Positions 11,786 through 22,100 of a stretch of 64,000 nucleotides of DNA are shown here, one piece after another. Source of the stretch: Closterium sp. Naga37s-1 (Eukaryota > Streptophyta > Zygnematophyceae > Desmidiales > Closteriaceae); NCBI GenBank assembly GCA_947471745.1, contig CANJKZ010000137.1:3798001-3862000 (forward strand), given 5' to 3'. Each line of letters starts with the position of its first letter. Position 1 is the stretch's first letter. The position numbers and the translations under genes are program-made. The notes under the pieces are model-generated. The model did not search any database. It saw nothing but the letters and a program-made list of their open reading frames with translations, and had not been told where the DNA came from.

Positions 11786-12307
11786 GTAACAATCGGAGGG
11801 GTAAGTTAAGTACCAAGTTTCGTGAACTTGCCTACGCCTTTCTCTGTGACGATTTGGGGGAGCGCATTGACAACAGTCCAGAAGCGCGGCGCCAATATGC
11901 CTCGGATAACCTGTCAGGTAAATGTAAGGTTTTTTTTTCTGCTTATCACACAAAGCTTTGCTGACCAGAATTGTGTTGCCTCATTGCAGAGAAATTTGGC
12001 GTCCCATGGCATGCGCTGGATGGAACACCATTTTGCAGTGAAGCATTCAACGAAGCAGCTGCTGCGTGGTACAAGGAAGAGCCAGCAGTGGTGGCACTCA
12101 CCATCGATCAGATGTGCTCCATGTTTCTGGCAGTGAGTGTTATTGATTTCGGTTTGTTGTAATATGTACATTTTAAATCTGTATAATGTTTTAATGATGT
12201 ATTTCTGCGGCTTACAGGTTTAGAACAGCATGCTGACAGGAAAACCCAGCCTAACTGCTGACAGCACCGCCAACATGAGGGAGATGGACAAGAGGCATAA
12301 TCAGATT

Positions 12308-13606
12308 TGTTAAAATTAGGAGCATAGTAGCTTAGGGTTTGAACTAGGTGAGGGTGACGAGAGGAAATAGCAAGCCAAAAGAGGGGGTTTCACTAATGAG
12401 AAATGAGAGTACAAATAGGCAAACAGCAACACAAAGAGGTGCACCACCAAACATGATGCAATAACTACACTACAACTGCAAACGATTATATAAAATATGT
12501 GAACATATTTTGACACGCCCCCATAATTGTTTGCAGGAGTAAGTGTAAAACGCCCCCTGATGGGGTACACCAAGAGTGCAGCGGAAGAAGCAGAAGCAGG
12601 CAAGAGCAGTAGTAGCCGGTGCAGGAGTGGCAAATACAGCTGTAGCACGCCCTCAGCCAAAGCAGAAGCAGTAGCAGGTGTAGGGGCGGCCGGTCGCCTG
12701 AGGAGCAGGCTCTGTGGCTGCAACGTGCAGCAGGACAGCAGCGGCTCGACGGCAGCACCTGCAGGCCCCAGCAGCAGTCAACAGAAACAAGAGAAGGTGG
12801 AGGCAGGGGCGGCAGCAGGAGGTGCCACGGTAGCAGCGGGTGGCAGCTGCAATTTCCTGACTGACTTCCGCCACCCTCTCTTACCCTCCCCCCCACAGCA
12901 GCACGAGCGGCAGTGAGAGAGAGAGGAGGGGCGGCTGTTGGCTTTGCAGAATCTCTCTCGCCACCCCCTCACACTCCCCCCGCCCCCTTTCACTGGCGTA
13001 CGAGCAGCTCGTGCGGGGCAGGGGAGCGGCGCAGTTGCGCGCGGCCATACGCGGCTGCGCGCGGCTGTGCGCGGCTTCACGTGCCCGTACGTAGCTTCGC
13101 GCAGCTGCGCGTGGCTGTGGCAGCTCGTAACGGGGCGGGTAGCGCGGGGCGGGTGACAGGGCGAAGAAACAACGGGGCGACCCGAGCCGCCCAGCTCGTC
13201 GCCATGACAGCAGGGTCGACGATGCAGTGCGACGGGCAGGAGACGGGCAGGTTACGGGCAGCAGCAGACAGCTCGCCGTCGCGCCCGTCACATCAGTCGC
13301 AACTAAGGGCACGACGGGCGCCACAAACCGAGAAATACGCGGTGGGCCCATTGAGAATGAAAAGGTTAGGTCTTAGGACGACCTAGCTCTTAATACCATG
13401 TTAAAATTAGGAGCATAGTAGCTTAGGGTTTGAACTAGGTGAGGGTGACGAGAGGAAATAGCAAGCCAAAAGAGGGGGTTTCACTAATGAGAAATGAGAG
13501 TACAAATAGGCAAACAGCAACACAAAGAGGTGCACCACCAAACATGATGCAATAACTACACTACAACTGCAAACGATTATATAAAATATGTGAACATATT
13601 TTGACA
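12308..13606 (-). mobile_element. TRIM-1, non-autonomous LTR element (1299 bp)
   Basis: Two 208-bp LTRs (12308-12515 and 13399-13606), identical by eye, flank an 883-bp interior without a gag or pol frame. TSD AGATT at 12303-12307 and 13607-13611. Read on the minus strand it runs from the right LTR: the primer site TGGTATTAAGAGC lies just left of 13399, then TGGGCCCACC (13339-13352). A G-rich tract borders the left LTR at 12516. Identical LTRs suggest a recent insertion. It needs proteins from another copia element. The LTR and the start of the interior resemble those of TRIM-2. Confidence 0.92.
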
Positions 13607-13611
13607 AGATT

Positions 13612-14020
13612 CTGAACTGGCTAAAAAAGGCTGGGATAAGGTCAGAAAATGGTTTTTTTTTTACCTGGGTGCTGTTGCTTTGAAGGATTGGAATGATGAT
13701 GGCAATTCAGGCCATCCTAGCAATGGTAACAGCAATGTGTAGTAGTGAGATGCTGGATGTATTGTTTATGATTAGATTAAATGTCATTTCTAATTTAAGT
13801 CAATCTTGAATATAAGTTGAATCGAGTATTGAATTCGAAAATAATGCCCCTACGCATGCAATATTTCCGCATTATTAATCAAACCAATATTTCGCCCTAT
13901 TATGTTTGAGTCATAACTAATAAAAACTATTTCTGGTGTATCTCTTTTGGACTATATCTAAACATATCAGAAAAGTAACCAGATGCAACCGTTACTGTCA
14001 CAAAACGAGTGCTACAATGA
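13612..14020. other. AT-rich spacer
   Basis: No gene, structural RNA or repeat boundary is recognised between TRIM-1 and the MITE; it contains a run of ten T and AT-rich sequence. Confidence 0.5.
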
Positions 14021-14028
14021 ACTCCAAC

Positions 14029-14625
14029 CAGGGCTGACTTTATCAGACTAAAATAGTCTGATTGTCTAAAATCTCAGGGTATTTTCCTACGGATCCTGAT
14101 TTTTCAGACTTGTAAGATTTTCAAACATGAGTGCCTCAGACTTACTTGGTTTTGGATCCTGAGATTTTCAGAGTACTGACTTAGCCGATAATGGGTCTTC
14201 ATACTACAGGGAGTACGGATCCTGAAATGCGGATCTGTGATTTCTACGTACATTCCGCTACGTCATATGTTGCCAGTGTACGAACACACTTCATGGCGCT
14301 GTCACGCGCAGAATCTGTCCTTGGCAACTTTTGCCACCCTTTTCCCTTAGAAATCTGCCAACTTGGCTCACTCTTCCACTCACGCGGGACCATCACTGCA
14401 GCTACGCGGTGTCAGCGAGGGAAACTGGTTAGCGTTGCGCCCCACGTGCTACATTTGTGGCAGTACTGTACTGCAGTGGTTGTAGTGTGTTTTGAGTACT
14501 TCAGACTTGTGTTTTTGCGGAAGCTGAAAAATCAGAGTGGCCATTCTCTGGGAAATATGCCTCAGACTAAAAATTTTCAGAGCCCCCAGAACATCAGACT
14601 GGATTTTTTTGAATAGTCAGCCCTG
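14029..14625. mobile_element. hAT-type MITE, 597 bp
   Basis: Terminal inverted repeats CAGGGCTGACT / AGTCAGCCCTG and an 8-bp TSD ACTCCAAC at 14021-14028 and 14626-14633. Both features fit the hAT superfamily. Interior repeats of the type TCAGACT and GGATCCTGA occur at both ends. No transposase frame is present, so it would depend on an hAT transposase elsewhere; the 141-codon frame at 14191 is not recognisable. Confidence 0.88.
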
Positions 14626-14633
14626 ACTCCAAC

Positions 14634-16139
14634 AATCTTGGACGCGACTCCAATTACATTGACGAGAGATTTCGTCAACATGTATGAGAGGAGGACGAAT
14701 TGAGGTTACGAGCCTTCCGAAACAGGCAACACTCCGAGGGACTCGGAGCAGTTTTCCCGCAAATTCGCCGAGTGCCTTCCCCCGCTATCTGAGGAGTACT
14801 TGCCAATCAATTATGTTGACTCACAATCGCCTCTAGCCTATTGCTGAGAATTTTCCCGCACATCACACTCTCGAAAACGCTCGATCTAACGCATAATTGC
14901 CCAGCGTACATTGTTCTTCGTCCGTTGCTGAATAGGGTGGTTAAATCGCCTGGTTGGAAGCGACGAGAGCGGAGGCGACTCGACGAGTAAGTAGTCCCGG
15001 GATTTTCAAATCCAACGGTATTCTAGGAAGTACCTACACATTCCGCATAACCCATCATGTGAATAGGCGAACATGGGAGAGGCAGCGAAGGTATAGCACC
15101 CTTTCAAAAGTACGACCAGCTTACTTGTATGAAAGCCCAAGTAGGCGCTTACCTTGAACAATACTAGAGCGTCTAAAGGCACTCAAATGCGAAATTTCCG
15201 CTGGCGCTTTCCGTTTGAGAAAGGACCATGCTAGTAGAAGCATCGGACAATACTCGTCAAGGAGCAGATGCTAGAAAGCATTTGGAGGGTTGAAAGCACG
15301 ATGAGGAGGAATTGATTCTCCTGAAATTTCTGTTTGTTATGCATCTCAACTCTGAAACATGTAGTTCATATAGTTCTCTTTTATCAGAACCCCCACATCT
15401 CACGGCTATCGAAACCATTTTTTGGGCGTAAAGCACTAGAGTCACGTATTTTCCTGGGTGATGTGCACGTACCGGCGGTTGCTCATGGGTATAAGATGTT
15501 CACGTGAATTTCACCACCTCGACTTGGTAAGGGACTCTGGAACTTTTTGCAAAACTTGATTATTCAGTCCATAAATCAATGTTTGATACTCCGAGTGTTG
15601 TTGGTGATGTCCCACTCTGTAGCTAGCCATTACTAAGTGAATATGGAATCGGGATCCCCACCTGTTTGAGGATCAGTTCCCACTGGTACTTTCAGATCGG
15701 GCAGTCAGGGTGAAAGAGAAATGTATTCGGCTGGTCAAGCACCACACAGTCATTCGCGAACGCGATCAATTTTTGCTGGTACCCGTTTGTGATGGGAGCA
15801 AACTGCTTGAATCCCAATCTACCGCACTGGAAACGTGTGTAGCGTACCACACCGTCTAGAATCTACTGCGAGTCAAGTGACTCATCCAAATGAATTATAT
15901 TAGGAACGCGTACCGAAGTTCTCGAAGGTGATTCGCTAGGGACTGCGATTCGCGATGGTGACTGACAGCGCTGAGCATGAGAAACTCGGCTTCAGCCCAT
16001 TCACATCCACCATATCGCCCCTCTCAACCATACAAATACCCACTCCATTTTCCTTCCAACACCAGACCCACACTTCGGAGCTCTTCTTTCACTCGCTTCC
16101 GACTACCTGCATCCTCTTTACTAGCTACTCGTAGTAATT
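14634..16139. other. Intergenic region upstream of the RALF-like gene
   Basis: No coding sequence is supported. The stretch 14940-15260 is distantly similar to 17875-18250, most clearly in CTGGTTGGAAGCGACGAGAG. The last 100-150 bp are presumably promoter and 5' leader of the gene starting at 16140. Confidence 0.5.
14940..15260 (+). repeat. Diverged repeat, copy 1
   Basis: Shares a 20-base exact block (CTGGTTGGAAGCGACGAGAG) and weaker collinear similarity (GGCGA.TCGAC.AGTAA, GTAGCACC.TTT, ACTCAAA) with 17875-18250 in the same orientation. Origin unknown; an old duplication or an unclassified repeat. Confidence 0.5.
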
Positions 16140-16938
16140 ATGGCGCGTCTGCTTACGGCTCTCGTTCTCCTGCTTGCTGTCACCGTCACTCTCGCATCAC
16201 TCGCTTCCACGGCTGCTGCTCGATCTGCTCGGCTTCTTGGCGACGGGATGACTACCGATGGTGAGTAGCAGGCCTCGATAACGATTGCTAATGAATTCCC
16301 TTGCGATGTTTACGCACGTGCGATAATGACGCGCATCTGGAAAAGCGATAGATTGGCTTCATGTGATAGATCCGCCTGTTACTCTCTCCCGCCCATCACC
16401 CCCCTCTACCTTTCTCGCTCTCCCCTCGTCGCCTGCGCTTATCTACGTGTCGGCACGGCGTGGCCGCAGGTGCGTCAGGAGCGGTAGACACCGCCGGCGG
16501 CGTCATCACGGCGGAGAGCGCGCCGAGTGATGTTCGGCCCAGGGACGACGCGCAGAGCCGCCGCAAACTCGGGTGGTTCAGTGATATTATCAAGAAATAT
16601 AATGACTATAAAAACAGTAAGCATGATCATGTCAAGCCCTGCTCCACGTAAGGCTGTGCGCCCTTTCCAGAAAGCTCAACTTGAGGTAGATTGCGGCCGT
16701 TCGTTTGCTCCTGCCTCCAATGATGCCGCTTTTCAGTGACCCATGCTCTGAACTTAAGAGAAAAATAAAAAGCGGCCGTGAGAAGACGACTCTAACAATC
16801 TCTCCTTGCTGTCGCCCGTTTGCAGGCCGGCCCTGTAGTCCACAGAACGTCCCTGCCTCTTGCGTTAACCCGCCGGTCACGGACGCGGACAAGGCGTGTG
16901 CAGCAAAGCGGAAGGAGTGCGGGCTGTCACCCTGGTGA
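16140..16938 (+). CDS. Small secreted protein, RALF-like peptide precursor (tentative)
   Basis: Exons 16140-16260, 16470-16616 and 16826-16938 join with consistent phases (1, 1) into 126 residues. The ATG begins a signal peptide (MARLLTALVLLLAVTVTLAS, cut near residue 27 after an Ala run). A middle part ends in SRRKLGWF, whose RRKL fits the RRxL subtilase cleavage site of RALF precursors. The C-terminus has NSRPCS and four cysteines spaced 8, 11 and 6 residues apart, against about 9, 12 and 5 in plant RALFs, which often have NSVPCS at the same place. RALFs are extracellular ligands of CrRLK1L receptor kinases. The canonical YISY motif is absent and three exons are unusual for RALF genes, so the family call is an inference; the signal peptide and four-Cys tail are seen directly. 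Confidence 0.62.
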
Positions 16939-17175
16939 GAGGGAGATGCATGGTGGTGAGAGGGAGATGCATGGTGGTGAGAGGGAGATGCATGGTGGTG
17001 AGAGGGAGATGCATGGTGGTGAGAGGGAGATGCATGGTGGTGAGAGGGAGATGCATGGTGGTGAGAGGGAGATGCATGGTGGTGAGAGGGAGATGCATGG
17101 TGGTGAGAGGGAGATGCATGGTGGTGAGAATTAGATGCATGGTGAGAGGGAGATGCGTGGTGGTGAGAGGGCGAT
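16933..17175 (+). repeat. 21-bp minisatellite over the stop codon of the RALF-like gene
   Basis: About eleven units of GGTGAGAGGGAGATGCATGGT, the last ones altered. The TGA stop at 16936-16938 lies in the first unit, so the array forms the start of the 3' UTR. Other frames read endlessly through it (GEREMHG repeats) only because 21 is divisible by three. Confidence 0.92.
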
Positions 17176-17874
17176 ACTGCGGGGTGTGGTGCGGAATTCT
17201 GCATACATGCCGCCACGAAGTCATGTGCTAGGGAGTTGTTCCATATGCTAGCTGTTCCTTTGGAGCAAGCAAGCTTCACACTGTGCCTTCATTTTCACCT
17301 CATCCCCGTGTGTGCAACTGCTGTTGAGTCATCATGTTGGCATGTGCGCTGCATGGAAAGGCCATAGCTGTACCATAGCTGCGCGGCAGAGTCTTCGAGT
17401 CTATGTGGGGCCCGCCAAGCCTGCGTGTGCATGTGCTGAGGAACTGATTGGTACCTCCTCCCTACCTTGTCCTTCTCTCTGCAGATTGATTCAGCAGCCG
17501 CCAACAGCAGCGCCTCGCAACACTCACTGTAGTAGTTGCGGGCGCAGTGCTTGCGGGCTTCTGCTTGCTGTAGTGGATGTTAGGCTTGGATCATGTGTTT
17601 GGTACTCTATGTGGGTTATTTTGGGTACGGTGTAACCTTGTGTAGGTGGGTGCTTGGGTGCCTGGATGTCAATCAGTAACACAGTGTATCAGTGATTGTA
17701 ACACAGAGTTGAACTCTAGTTCACCTATCGTATGACTCCTTGAACCCTTGTGCTGCATCTGTTGAGCAGCTAATCATACATGCATATGTTGTATCGTATA
17801 ATAGCCTCGACTATCATCACTTCTCACCGCTTCGGTAGTTCGCCGACAGTGCGGCTACTTCACAAGAGCTAGTT

Positions 17875-18250
17875 AAGCGGCTGGTTGGAAGCGACGAGAG
17901 TCGCGAGAGGCGAATCGACAAGTAATCCCTAGAATCGGAAATCCGATATGTCACATCTACGGTAGACATCTAGCTGTTGCGCTAAAGAAGTGGGACTACG
18001 GCCTTTCGAAACAAAATTCAAGGAAGTAACCCAAAATCGGCACCGCATGAGAGGCGGAATCCCAAAATCGCGAGAGAAGGAGTAGCACCATTTTTACAAG
18101 TCTGGAATAATATGCAGTCGTGAGCTGACTTGGCTGAAGCCTAAGGCTGCTACTTAGAATATTTGCAGGTCTAAGTGAACTCAAACACGACTATGCCGCC
18201 CACTTCGACGCCACCTAATTTCCCGCGAAGAAAGTATCATTGCTGGAGAA
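17875..18250 (+). repeat. Diverged repeat, copy 2
   Basis: Counterpart of 14940-15260 in the same orientation, so the pair flanks the RALF-like gene. Similarity is patchy apart from CTGGTTGGAAGCGACGAGAG. Confidence 0.5.
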
Positions 18251-18308
18251 AGTATCTGACAACAGTCAGCGAGCAGAGCAATTTCTAGACTTGAAGATTG
18301 GACGCGGA

Positions 18309-18331
18309 ATCTGGTACGGCGCGTACCAGAT
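18309..18331. other. Perfect 10-bp hairpin
   Basis: ATCTGGTACG and CGTACCAGAT are exact inverted repeats around a GCG loop. It lies about 290 bp upstream of the copia B insertion. Could be a protein-binding palindrome; no function is shown. Confidence 0.6.
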
Positions 18332-18622
18332 ACCCGTTAGTGTATCAGAGAACGCGTCAATTTGGTTCCTCTTGCTATCGAATCCACCATTGAGATGTTC
18401 GCTCTGTACCAAATCGTTCATACGTTCAGCCATGATACAGGATGCGAAATCTGGGGGGAAGTTGCGAGTGCAGTTTGAATTGCGCGGAAAAACATCGGTT
18501 GAGTTGGGTTGCGCGGCTGGTTTGCGCGGTTCGGCGTTGCTGAAACTGCAACTCGGGTTGCGGTTTCCGAAGTGCCGCAAAGGTTACACGCCCTGAGCCC
18601 ATCAAAGATTCCCAGTCCGATC

Positions 18623-19114
18623 TGTTGGAGAATCGAGTTTCTGCCGCCCCAGCCCTTTGCACACAAGCAGCAGCAAGGGGGAATGTCGGCGATGAATCAG
18701 AGGCTTCGTGAAGTACTTCGAAAGTTCCACCACCAATCAGATTTCAGCCGAAGACTCGATACAGTTCAAAGATGCCTTCAAACCGAAGTGTTGGCAGTTT
18801 CTACAGGTTTCTACACATCAGAATCAGCTATAACAGAAATATCCAGAGTTTTCTTATTCATGCACCTCATGTGGCACTCAAAGTCACTCAAGGTCCATCC
18901 AATCTAGATTGTGCCCAAGTTACCAGGGAAGTTACATTGTCTATCAGCCTAGTTTGAGCTTTCAATCTGTCTTGTTTGTGATGCCTATAGAGTTGTGCTT
19001 TAGTGGGCTTGTTAATCTTGAACATAGTGAAGTTTTACCTCATCCAGTCAATTCCAGCAGCCCTGCTAAGACTTTCCAGCCCTCCAGTAGTCACAGCTAC
19101 TCTGTTTTACAAGT
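18623..19114 (+). repeat. 5' LTR of copia B
   Basis: Starts TGTTGGAGAATCGAG after TSD CGATC and ends at TTTTACAAGT, immediately followed by the primer binding site. Confidence 0.88.
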
Positions 19115-19126
19115 TGGTATCAGAGC
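19115..19126 (+). promoter_or_regulatory. Primer binding site of copia B
   Basis: TGGTATCAGAGC, the standard plant copia primer site complementary to an internal segment of initiator tRNA-Met. Confidence 0.9.
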
Positions 19127-19180
19127 TCGTCGTTTCGATCAACCTAGCCCACCACGTTCCTATCCTAGCCCCATACGAAC

Positions 19181-22100
19181 ATGGCGGGAGACAATCCATC
19201 TGGTCCTGCACTCCAGCCAGCCGGAGGAGCTTCAGAGTCAACATCAGCAGCTACTGGATTAGTGGAAGCAGTTGCACCAGGCAGTCCTTCAACAACATAC
19301 TCACCACTCACCTCCTTCATGCCTAAGCTTCACCTCCCCAAGTTCAACGGCAAAGATTTTCCAACATGGGCAACTCAGTTTGAGCTCACTGCATCCCTTC
19401 TGGATCTGTGGCCTTACTACACTGGAGAAGCAGCCAAACCAGCAGCAGATGCTTCAGAAGCTGAAAAACGACTTTACGAACGACGCAACAAGGAGGCCTT
19501 CCTCTACCTACTCAATAGCATTCACGAGCAGCAGTTGAAGTCGCTCCTGCCCTGTTCTACCAAGGCAAACAGTGCAGAGGAAGCATGGAGCCGACTGAAG
19601 ACTATGCACCAGTCAAAATCTGAGAGCAGCCAAGCCGAGATGTGGAGCCGCTTCATGAATCTGAAGATGGAAGAAGATGAATCAGCACAAGCCTACCTAC
19701 AACGAGCTGAAGCAATGTTGGAGGAAGCAGCAGCGATCGGCTTGGAGATTCCAGAGTATCTTTTCAAGACCGTCATCCTCACCGGCCTTACACCGGAGTG
19801 GGACACTTTCCGTGCAACACTACAAGCGCTCCCGCAGTCAATGAAGAGTCGTGCGTTCATCTTTGAGGCCCTTGTCAACGAGCAGCAGAGTCGAGACCTT
19901 GCACGGAACAAGCGGAGTGACGAAGGTGCGTGGAGTGCTGCAGCAGCCACAAGATATGGCAACCAATTCCAGAGGCAAGGAAATTTCAGCCCAAACCGCC
20001 CTCAACCCTACTACGGTACGAAATTTCAGTCACCTTCCAACCCATACAAACCCTCTCGTTTTCCTCAGTCAAGTCCTCCCTATAAGTCCAGTCCCTATGT
20101 CCAGCCAAGGCCTTCGATTCCCAATCAATACCAGCCTAGGAATGCAAGAGTCAATACGCCAAGAGTCAATAATTTCAGCCAAGCTCCGAATGCTAAAAAG
20201 TTTAATTTTGAGTGTTTTTGTTGTCATGAGTGGGGTCACCCGTGGTATGCTTGTCCTAAGAAGCCTCCTAATTGGGTCTCCCCACCTCAGATACTATCTG
20301 AAAAAGGTAAGGCAGCCATAGCAAATATAGCAAGTCATTCTACAAGTCAAGATGAGTCCAAAGAGTCCGATGGTCCTGTCCTTTTTAACGCTGCTACTTG
20401 CATGCACGTTTTCTCTACTAGTAGTGAGGAGTTTATTCTTGATAGTGGCTGCTCTGAAACCATGACTCCCTATCAGTCCATTCTCAAAGATTTTCAGCCC
20501 TCATATGACTCAAAAGCTGTGACTCTTGCTGATCTTGGCAAAGTACCAATCAAAGGAGTCGGCAAGCTTGAGTTCGAAAAGGATGGTAAGTCATTTTGTG
20601 TCAATAAAGCTTTGTTTGTTCCTGATTTGGGAGCAAACTTGCTCTCAGCCGGACAACTCGAAGAGAAAGGTGCCTCCGTTCTCTTGCAAGGGGGGAAAGC
20701 CAAAGTGTGGGACAGTGCAGGAAATCTGGTGGCTGAAGGCGAGCGTACCGGGCGGCTCTACAAGTTGAAGTTGGAGATTAAGCGCGGTGCTAGCAACACG
20801 AAGAACGACGTTGTCTCGCTTCCCGCTGTTTCAACCGATCAAGTCAACAACAAAGGGAGTATCTCCCAAGCTGAGGTATGGCATGCACGCTTGGGGCACG
20901 TGGGAGTGCAAGCATTGAAAGAGTTGGCAAATCACAAGAGCGTGGAAGGATTGAGTTTGAGTGAAAGTGCTGTCAAGTCCCTTTCTTCCGTTCCATGTCC
21001 ATCTTGTGTGGAAGGTAAGCTAGCTAGAAAGCCATTCTTCCCTTCTAAGTCTCAGTCAAGGGACCTCCTAGAGTTGGTCCACACTGATGTCTTCGGCCCC
21101 ATGCGAGACCCTACTCGAAACGGTAAGAGATATTTGGTGTCTTTCATTGATGACAAGAGTCGTTTCTCGTGGACCTTTTTCATCAACACCAAGGATGAAG
21201 TTCACAAGTGTTTCAAGCAATGGCTAGCACTTGTTGAGAGAGAGTCAGGGAAGAAGTTACTCACCTTGAGGTCGGATCGAGGAGGTGAGTACATGGGGAA
21301 AGCGTTTCAGGGGGAGTTGTTGGCATTGGGCATCAAACAACAGTTCACTTGTCCCTATAGTCCTCAGCAAAATGGAGTGGCAGAGAGGTTTCATCGCATT
21401 ATCCAGGCTATAGCTACCACTTTCCTTCAGTTCAAAGGCCTTGACAAGCTCTGGTGGGGTGAGGCAATCACTATGGCAATTTATGTTCGCAACAGGAGAC
21501 CCACAAGGCCCTTACCGGATGGTGTAACGCCATATGAGGCTTGGTTTGGAGTTAAACCAGATCTGTCTATGCTTCGTGTTTTTGGTTCCATGGCCCAATA
21601 CCGTGTTCCAGATGCAAAGAGACTCAAGCTGGACAGCAAAGCTCATTGGGGCCTCTTCATCGGCATGAGCAATGAGAGCAAGGGATGGGTCCTTTGGGAT
21701 CCTGTCACCAAGCGAGAAGTGGTTTCAAGGGATGTTGTCTTCTATGAAGACATGTCCCTTGCAGGTTGGCATAAGTTTTCCTCTTCCTCCTCTCTACCCT
21801 CTATCCAACAGGAACCAGCAAGCGCACCTGAGGAAACAACACAAGAGGAGGAAGAAGATGACACTGATTCTGACCATAGCGGACCGATCATCGATCTCCC
21901 TCAAGCCGTCGTCAACGAGTCCAGCCGTGCCACGCCAGTGCCACCAGCAGCTACTCAACCAAGTGGAGATGAAGTTCAGCCATCAAATGAAGACAATCCA
22001 CCGCAGCAAGTCACCGTTCCATCACCACCAAAGGAGCAGCAGCCAACAGTCACAAACCAGCCAGCTATATCAACACCAACCTCACAATTTCAACGCCAAC

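Larger units (their letters stand above)
4472..12261 (+). pseudogene. Unrecognised multi-exon gene interrupted by copia A
   Basis: Exon 1, 4472-4775, starts MADEIPTELQRTF and is basic with a Ser/Gly/Glu-rich tail. Exon 2, about 4920-5110, has a likely helical segment (REMMEMLKELMIHVI). Exon 3, about 5170-5375, resumes at 11791 once copia A and one target copy are discounted, and ends at 11917. Exon 4 is 11990-12132. A TGA at 12259-12261 could end a short last exon. The exon 3 frame reads straight across the insertion and its phase fits exon 4, showing that the target was coding. There is a one-base phase mismatch at intron 2 (5111-5169) that could not be resolved, so it may be an older pseudogene. 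No family is recognised. Lying next to a Plavaka transposase, it could be that transposon's accessory gene (inference). Confidence 0.55.
17176..18617. other. Intergenic region between RALF-like gene and copia B
   Basis: Contains the probable 3' UTR of the upstream gene (to about 17640), the second copy of the diverged repeat and a perfect hairpin. The final few hundred bases would have been upstream sequence of eIF2D before copia B inserted. No coding sequence is supported. Confidence 0.5.

Noticed and set aside
12516-13398. Genes inside TRIM-1 and TRIM-2 interiors
   Set aside because: Open frames are compositional, not conserved between the two elements, and match no gag or pol part.
14191-14616. 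141-codon coding frame in the MITE
   Set aside because: Lies wholly between hAT-type inverted repeats, has no recognisable motif and is likely chance.
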